Assembly (NCBI GenBank): GCA_026400735.1 | Contig: JAPLOL010000138.1 | Location: 62,001 to 126,000 of the forward strand | Direction: 5' to 3' | DNA: 64,000 nt | Source of the DNA: Alphaproteobacteria bacterium | GTDB lineage: Bacteria; Pseudomonadota; Alphaproteobacteria; Caulobacterales; Aquidulcibacteraceae | Shown here: one piece after another, positions 61,677-64,000 of the stretch | Numbering within the stretch: the stretch's first letter is position 1 | How the letters are laid out: each line of letters starts with the position of its first letter | Notes under the pieces: generated by a model | Seen by the model: the letters and a program-made list of their open reading frames with translations, nothing else | The model's database searches: none | Told to the model about the DNA's origin: nothing | Translations under genes and position numbers: made by a program

Positions 61677-64000
61677 ATGGCTAAAAAAGACGCTCCGCGC
61701 CTCTACCTCATCGACGGCTCGGCCTACATTTTCCGCGCGTACCACGCGTTGCCGCCGCTGACGCGCGCAAGCGATGGCGTGAGCGTCGGCGCCGTCGCGG
61801 GCTTCTGCAACATGTTGTGGAAGTTCCTGGAAGAGATGAAAGGCGCGGAGGCGCCCACACACCTCGCGGTGATTTTCGACAAGAGCGAAGTCACGTTCCG
61901 CAATAAACTCTATCCCGAATACAAAGCGCATCGTCCGCCCGCGCCTGAAGATCTCGTCCCGCAATTCCCGCTGATCCGCGACGCCACGCGCGCGTTCAAT
62001 CTGCCGTGCATCGAAATGGGCGGCTTCGAAGCTGACGATCTCATTGCTACCTATGCGCGCCAAGCCGCCGCGACTGGCGCCAGCGTGCGCATCGTCTCGT
62101 CTGACAAAGATCTAATGCAGCTCATCGTCGAAGGATCGATCCAACTCTACGATCCGATGAAGAACCGCATACTTGGCCTCGACGCGGTGATGGAAAAGTT
62201 CGGCGTCGGCCCGGACAAGGTTATCGATGCGCAAGCGCTCATCGGCGACAGCACCGATAACGTCCCCGGCGCGCCAGGCATCGGGCCGAAGACGGCCGCT
62301 GAACTTCTCACCACGTTCGGCTCGCTCGACGCCATTCTCGAACGCGCCAACGAGGTCAAACAACAAAAGCGCCGCGAGACTCTGATCAACTTCGCCGACC
62401 AAATCCGTCTCTCCCGCGAGCTCGTCACGCTGAAGGATGACGTCGCAGTTGAAGAGAAGTGGGAGAGCTTCGCGTTGCGCGAGCCCGATCCGGCGATGCT
62501 TCTGCAATTCATCGACACGATGGAATTCCGCACCCTCGGCCGCCGCGTGCGTGAGCACTTCGCAAAAGAGAAGGGCGTCCAGATCGTCGCCAGCTACGCC
62601 AGCGCCGCACCCGCGCCCGCGCCGGCACACGCCGATGACGGCTCACGTACTGGACCCGTGCTTGAAGAAATTGAGCGCGATTTCAGAATCGACGCCTACA
62701 AAATCGTTCGCGATCTCCCGACGTTGGAAGACTATATCCGCCGTGCCAAACTCGCCGGCGCCGTCGGCATCGACACCGAGGCGGATTCGTCTGACGCCAA
62801 CCGCGCCGAACTCGTCGGTCTCTCGCTCTCGATCGCCGCGAACGACGCAATCTATATCCCGCTCCAGCACAAAGGCGCAGAATCTCGCGCCGGCGAACTC
62901 TTCGCGTCCGAAGCCCCCTCTGAAACATCGGCTCCTGACACTGGTGCGCAGATCCAACTCAGCGCCGCGCTTGCCGCTCTGCAGCCGCTTCTGGAAGACG
63001 CTTCCGTCACCAAAGTCGGCCTCAACGTCAAATGGGACATCGCGCTTTTCACCAAACACAAGATCGCGCTCGCGCCCTACGACGATCCGATGCTCGCATC
63101 GTACACGCTCTATGGCGGCCTCGACGATCACGATAAAATCTCACTGATCGAAAAGCACATCGGCCACGGCCTCACGCCGTACAGCGACGTCGCTGGCAAA
63201 GGCAAAGCGCAACAAAGTTTCGATCTGGTGCCCGTCGAACGCGCCGCCGCGTATTCCTGCGAATACGCCGACGCCGCGCTTCGTCTGCATCGCAAGCTCA
63301 AAGCCGAACTCGCAAGCAATCGCCTTATCACCGTCTATGAAACACTTGAGCGTCCGCTGCCTGCGATCCTCACCGCGATGGAACGCGAGGGCGTAAAGAT
63401 CGATCCGCAGATGCTGTCACGCCTCTCCGGCGATTTCGCGCAACGCATGCTGCAATACGAGGCAGAGGCGTACGGGCTTGCGAACAAGGAGTTCAATCTC
63501 GGCTCGCCCAAGCAACTCGGTGAAATTCTGTTCGACGAACTGAAACTCCCGGGCGGCAGCAAAACCAAAACCGGCGCCTGGTCCACCGACGCGAGCATCC
63601 TTGAAGATCTCGCCGAACAGCACGATCTGCCCGCGAAAGTGCTCGAATGGCGCCAGCTCTCAAAGCTGCGCTCCACCTACACCGAAGCACTGCAAGCGGC
63701 CGTCAATCCGGAAACGCGCCGCGTGCACACCACCTACGCGCTCGCTGCCAGCACCACGGGCCGTCTCGCGTCCAACGATCCGAACCTGCAGAACATTCCG
63801 ATCCGCACAGAAGAGGGCCGCCGTATCCGCGAAGCCTTCATCGCGGAGAAGGGAAACGTTCTCGTCAGCGCCGACTATTCGCAGATCGAGCTCCGACTCC
63901 TCGCGCACGTCGCCGACATCCCGCAGCTGAAGCAAGCCTTCGCCGACGGCATCGACATTCACGCGCGCACGGCGTCCGAAATGTTCGGCGTTACCGTCGA
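61677..64000 (+). CDS. polA: DNA polymerase I (3' end outside the window)
   Basis: The ATG at 61677 opens a frame that runs to the window end (774 codons, incomplete; about 930-1000 expected). The 5'-nuclease domain (residues 1-290) begins PRLYLIDGSAYIFRAYHALP and contains EMGGFEADDLIATYARQ and the HhH region GDSTDNVPGAPGIGPKTAAE. The proofreading domain keeps Asp366 and Glu368 in GIDTEADSS, NVKWDIALF and YSCEYADAALRL, so 3'-5' exonuclease should be active. The polymerase domain has TTGRLASNDPNLQNIPIR and motif A with Asp733 in SADYSQIELRLLAHVA; motifs B and C lie past the edge. Confidence 0.97.
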   Translation, partial: MAKKDAPRLYLIDGSAYIFRAYHALPPLTRASDGVSVGAVAGFCNMLWKFLEEMKGAEAPTHLAVIFDKSEVTFRNKLYPEYKAHRPPAPEDLVPQFPLIRDATRAFNLPCIEMGGFEADDLIATYARQAAATGASVRIVSSDKDLMQLIVEGSIQLYDPMKNRILGLDAVMEKFGVGPDKVIDAQALIGDSTDNVPGAPGIGPKTAAELLTTFGSLDAILERANEVKQQKRRETLINFADQIRLSRELVTLKDDVAVEEKWESFALREPDPAMLLQFIDTMEFRTLGRRVREHFAKEKGVQIVASYASAAPAPAPAHADDGSRTGPVLEEIERDFRIDAYKIVRDLPTLEDYIRRAKLAGAVGIDTEADSSDANRAELVGLSLSIAANDAIYIPLQHKGAESRAGELFASEAPSETSAPDTGAQIQLSAALAALQPLLEDASVTKVGLNVKWDIALFTKHKIALAPYDDPMLASYTLYGGLDDHDKISLIEKHIGHGLTPYSDVAGKGKAQQSFDLVPVERAAAYSCEYADAALRLHRKLKAELASNRLITVYETLERPLPAILTAMEREGVKIDPQMLSRLSGDFAQRMLQYEAEAYGLANKEFNLGSPKQLGEILFDELKLPGGSKTKTGAWSTDASILEDLAEQHDLPAKVLEWRQLSKLRSTYTEALQAAVNPETRRVHTTYALAASTTGRLASNDPNLQNIPIRTEEGRRIREAFIAEKGNVLVSADYSQIELRLLAHVADIPQLKQAFADGIDIHARTASEMFGVTV

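Overview
The window is high-GC alphaproteobacterial chromosome. Gene content and neighbourhood (rsmB-rpe-heparinase II/III-purH order, 1600-residue-type NAD-glutamate dehydrogenase, many small lipoproteins, possible CtrA-like TTAA half-sites) fit Caulobacterales, most likely a Hyphomonadaceae-like lineage; this placement is inference from gene families, not from a marker comparison. Genes are densely packed, often with 1-4 bp overlaps. I found no tRNA, rRNA, CRISPR array or complete insertion sequence. The left edge cuts a glutamate dehydrogenase gene and the right edge cuts polA.

Layout. 1-15.4 kb: glutamate dehydrogenase (C-terminal part), a hydrolase, a lipoprotein glutathione peroxidase, purH, a serine hydrolase behind an XRE-type regulator, a 690-bp gene-free structured stretch, a small accessory island with an Imm11-type immunity gene and a frameshifted partner (8.6-9.9 kb), then the leftward group heparinase-rpe-rsmB-DUF3108 and a degenerate metallo-beta-lactamase-fold protein. 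15.6-24.4 kb: murI, a GmrSD-like DUF262/DUF1524 nuclease followed by a zinc-PLC-fold/DUF4332 fusion, a TupA-like ATP-grasp gene with two DUF5985 membrane proteins, a PhzF-like epimerase and a KASIII-like synthase. 24.4-33.8 kb: katG, a TerC-family transporter with a structured leader, two GNAT paralogues around a frameshifted membrane TIR-like gene and a DUF4189 protein, rlmN, a DMT transporter.

33.8-48.2 kb: DsbA-fold isomerase/SDR/HxlR group, a TrmH-type methyltransferase behind two tandem MliC-like lipoproteins, an isoaspartyl peptidase, quinone oxidoreductase and isoprenylcysteine-methyltransferase-like genes, then the histidine utilisation cluster (HutG-like, HutI, HutU, HutH) that converts histidine to glutamate and so connects with the glutamate dehydrogenase at the left edge. 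48.2-64 kb: a lipoprotein with a proline-rich tandem repeat, an SDR, an HU protein with a histone-like tail, an S9 peptidase, a putative zincin lipoprotein, a divergent MarR/methyltransferase pair with two phased operators, several small membrane proteins, an aldo-keto reductase/ABC ATPase pair, a CHCC zinc-finger protein, a PEP-mutase-family enzyme and polA.

Three genes (9254-9708, 28572-29556, 55437-55792) each look like one protein broken by a single-base indel. Either this strain carries several fresh pseudogenes or the assembly retains indel errors.
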